Origin: Actinophytocola xanthii
Lineage (GTDB): Bacteria > Actinomycetota > Actinomycetes > Mycobacteriales > Pseudonocardiaceae
Direction of reading: 5' to 3'
NCBI RefSeq assembly: GCF_001921205.1
Contig: NZ_MSIE01000075.1
Coordinates: 1 to 33,450 of the forward strand
Length of the DNA stretch: 33,450 nucleotides
The notes under the pieces: generated by a model
The model's input: the letters and a program-made list of their open reading frames with translations, nothing else
Database searches by the model: none
What the model was told of the DNA's origin: nothing
Translations under genes and position numbers: made by a program
In this document: one piece after another, positions 32,899 to 33,450 of the stretch
Position numbering within the stretch: position 1 is the first letter of the stretch
Layout: each line of letters opens with the position of its first letter

Positions 32899-32910
32899 TA
32901 TCGTGCCCGC
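32899..32910 (+). promoter_or_regulatory. Leaderless -10 box for a 13-codon leader ORF
   Basis: TATCGT (32899-32904) is followed by 6 bases and ATG 32911, exactly the spacing seen before several full-size genes in the window. Confidence 0.45.
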
Positions 32911-32952
32911 ATGCACCGCATGTTTCCGATCACCCCGCCGCCCCGCGCCTGA
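32911..32952 (+). CDS. Possible 13-aa leader peptide (MHRMFPITPPPRA)
   Basis: A 13-codon ORF starts right behind a leaderless -10 box and stops with TGA at 32950-32952. It contains three consecutive prolines, which slow ribosomes. The 5-prime arm of an 11-bp hairpin lies in its last codons and the 3-prime arm starts at the base after the stop, so ribosome position would decide whether the hairpin forms. This is the geometry of a translational attenuator. It could also be chance, since nothing confirms translation. Confidence 0.4.
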   Translation: MHRMFPITPPPRA

Positions 32953-32963
32953 GCGGGGTGATC
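32928..32963 (+). promoter_or_regulatory. 11-bp hairpin spanning the leader stop codon
   Basis: GATCACCCCGC (32928-32938) pairs perfectly with GCGGGGTGATC (32953-32963), leaving a 14-base loop that ends in the leader TGA. The 3-prime arm includes a GTG at 32958 that opens a 59-codon frame. It could act as attenuator, start-codon mask or serS terminator. Confidence 0.6.
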
Positions 32964-33137
32964 CAGCGACGGACACGGCCGACTCCGACCGCGCTGACGC
33001 CGCCGAAGCTGACCGTGATCGAGCAGTTGACGACCGGCTGGGCAGCGTGGACGTGGGCCGACCGCTTGGACGGCCGCCGTCCGCTATGGCTCAACACGGA
33101 CGGCGTGGCTGAGCAACGGCACGGACGGCGTGGCTGA
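32958..33137 (+). CDS. Possible 59-aa tryptophan-rich small protein
   Basis: A 59-codon frame starts with the GTG at 32958 inside the 3-prime arm of the hairpin, 5 bases after the leader stop. The first 18 residues are Arg/Thr/Pro-rich. The middle (LTVIEQLTTGWAAWTWADRLDG) looks protein-like, and most third positions are G or C. The end runs into a 25-base tandem repeat. No ribosome site is clear, so translation would depend on coupling to the leader. It is no known family; the alternative is that it is simply untranslated leader for the EamA gene. Confidence 0.3.
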   Translation: MIQRRTRPTPTALTPPKLTVIEQLTTGWAAWTWADRLDGRRPLWLNTDGVAEQRHGRRG

Positions 33138-33140
33138 GCA
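33095..33140. repeat. Tandem repeat, 21 identical bases with 25-base period
   Basis: Bases 33095-33115 and 33120-33140 are identical. They begin CACGGACGG and end GGCTGAGCA. The second copy contains the stop of the 59-codon frame. The repeat is probably slippage-derived. Confidence 0.8.
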
Positions 33141-33248
33141 TCGGCGTCGCTGAGGACGGTCCGGCGCGGCCGATCAACGGACCACGGGACCACGCGAGCA
33201 CCCCGCGAACGAGGACATCACCACTCTTCGACTCCGGGAGCGCTCTCC

Positions 33249-33450
33249 ATGTCCACGCGCACGTCCACCTTCCTCCTGGCCTGTGCCGGCCTCCTCTGGG
33301 GCACCGGCGGCCTGACCGGCGCCCTCCTCCAGTCCCACGGCGGCCTCGCCCCCATCCCCGTCGCCGCCTATCGGCTGCTTGTCGGCGGGCTCGTCGCCAC
33401 CGCGACCCTCGCCTGGTTCGGTCGGCTCCACCCCCTCACCGACCCCGCCG
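33249..33450 (+). CDS. EamA/DMT-family transporter, N-terminal part (partial)
   Basis: The first 67 codons of a membrane protein run off the window end. The start ATG 33249 has GGGAG about 8 bases upstream. Helix 1 (FLLACAGLLWGTGGLTGALL) carries the LLWGTGG motif typical of EamA drug/metabolite exporters, and the second helix begins IPVAAYRLLVGGLVATATLAW with the family pattern P-x-x-x-A-x-x-R. Substrates of this family include amino acids and drugs. The gene is 379 bases from serS, with the leader/hairpin region between them. Confidence 0.85.
   Translation, partial: MSTRTSTFLLACAGLLWGTGGLTGALLQSHGGLAPIPVAAYRLLVGGLVATATLAWFGRLHPLTDPA

Overview
The window is a high-GC actinobacterial chromosome segment. 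The evidence is strong G/C bias at third codon positions, GTG starts, a fused CydDC, a SigD-type ECF sigma factor, mycothiol-type enzyme relatives, and many starts sitting 6-7 bases behind a TANNNT-like -10 box (leaderless genes). A Pseudonocardia-like member of the Pseudonocardiaceae is a reasonable guess from protein style, but I cannot prove it from sequence alone. No phage, IS, CRISPR, rRNA or tRNA was seen.

Layout. 1-4311: end of cydA, then cydB and a fused cydDC (cytochrome bd oxidase and its assembly exporter). 4332-9524: a DevS/NarL-type GAF histidine kinase, a MacB/LolD-type ABC ATPase with an FtsX-type permease, and a convergent DevR-like response regulator behind a strong bidirectional terminator. 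9549-11729 (minus): a short DinB/maleylpyruvate-isomerase-like protein, pantothenate kinase coaA and a macro-domain protein. 12033-13356: pheA and a small membrane protein. 13500-16047: a DrrAB-type drug exporter facing an arylamine N-acetyltransferase, whose coding region it overlaps. 16296-17495: an unknown membrane-anchored protein and a DUF4232-type lipoprotein. 17479-19850 (minus): a second two-component pair (multi-TM kinase plus NarL regulator). 20037-21670: small membrane proteins (one of 48 aa), an ArsR regulator and a SigD-like sigma factor. 21829-26060: a secreted endonuclease/exonuclease/phosphatase-family protein, a TetR regulator with an operator array, an AurF-type diiron oxygenase and the RNA ligase RtcB. 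26061-26617 has no convincing gene. 26618-30170: a MerR regulator and VIT/VWA protein operon, divergent from a NUDIX hydrolase. 30188-32869: a zincin-like metallopeptidase, a septum-formation-type membrane protein, and serS. The right end holds a possible leader peptide/hairpin and the start of an EamA transporter.

How it fits together. The bd oxidase operon beside a DevS/DevR-like pair suggests a low-oxygen or respiratory-stress locus, with the ABC/FtsX exporter as a likely target. pheA, the metallopeptidase, the septum-type protein and serS lie close together in Mycobacterium tuberculosis (Rv3834c-Rv3838c, from memory). Here about 17 kb of regulators, exporters and stress genes separates pheA from the rest.

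Most interesting non-coding structures: (1) the merR/NUDIX intergenic region, where one 17-bp inverted repeat builds two face-to-face leaderless promoters, with an 11-bp palindrome repeated inside merR; (2) a 13-codon leaderless ORF ending in PPPRA that overlaps an 11-bp hairpin upstream of the EamA gene; (3) interleaved inverted repeats at 16722-16748; (4) a GTAAC/GTTAC array in front of the diiron oxygenase. Starts were reassigned where an RBS, overlap or leaderless promoter supported it.
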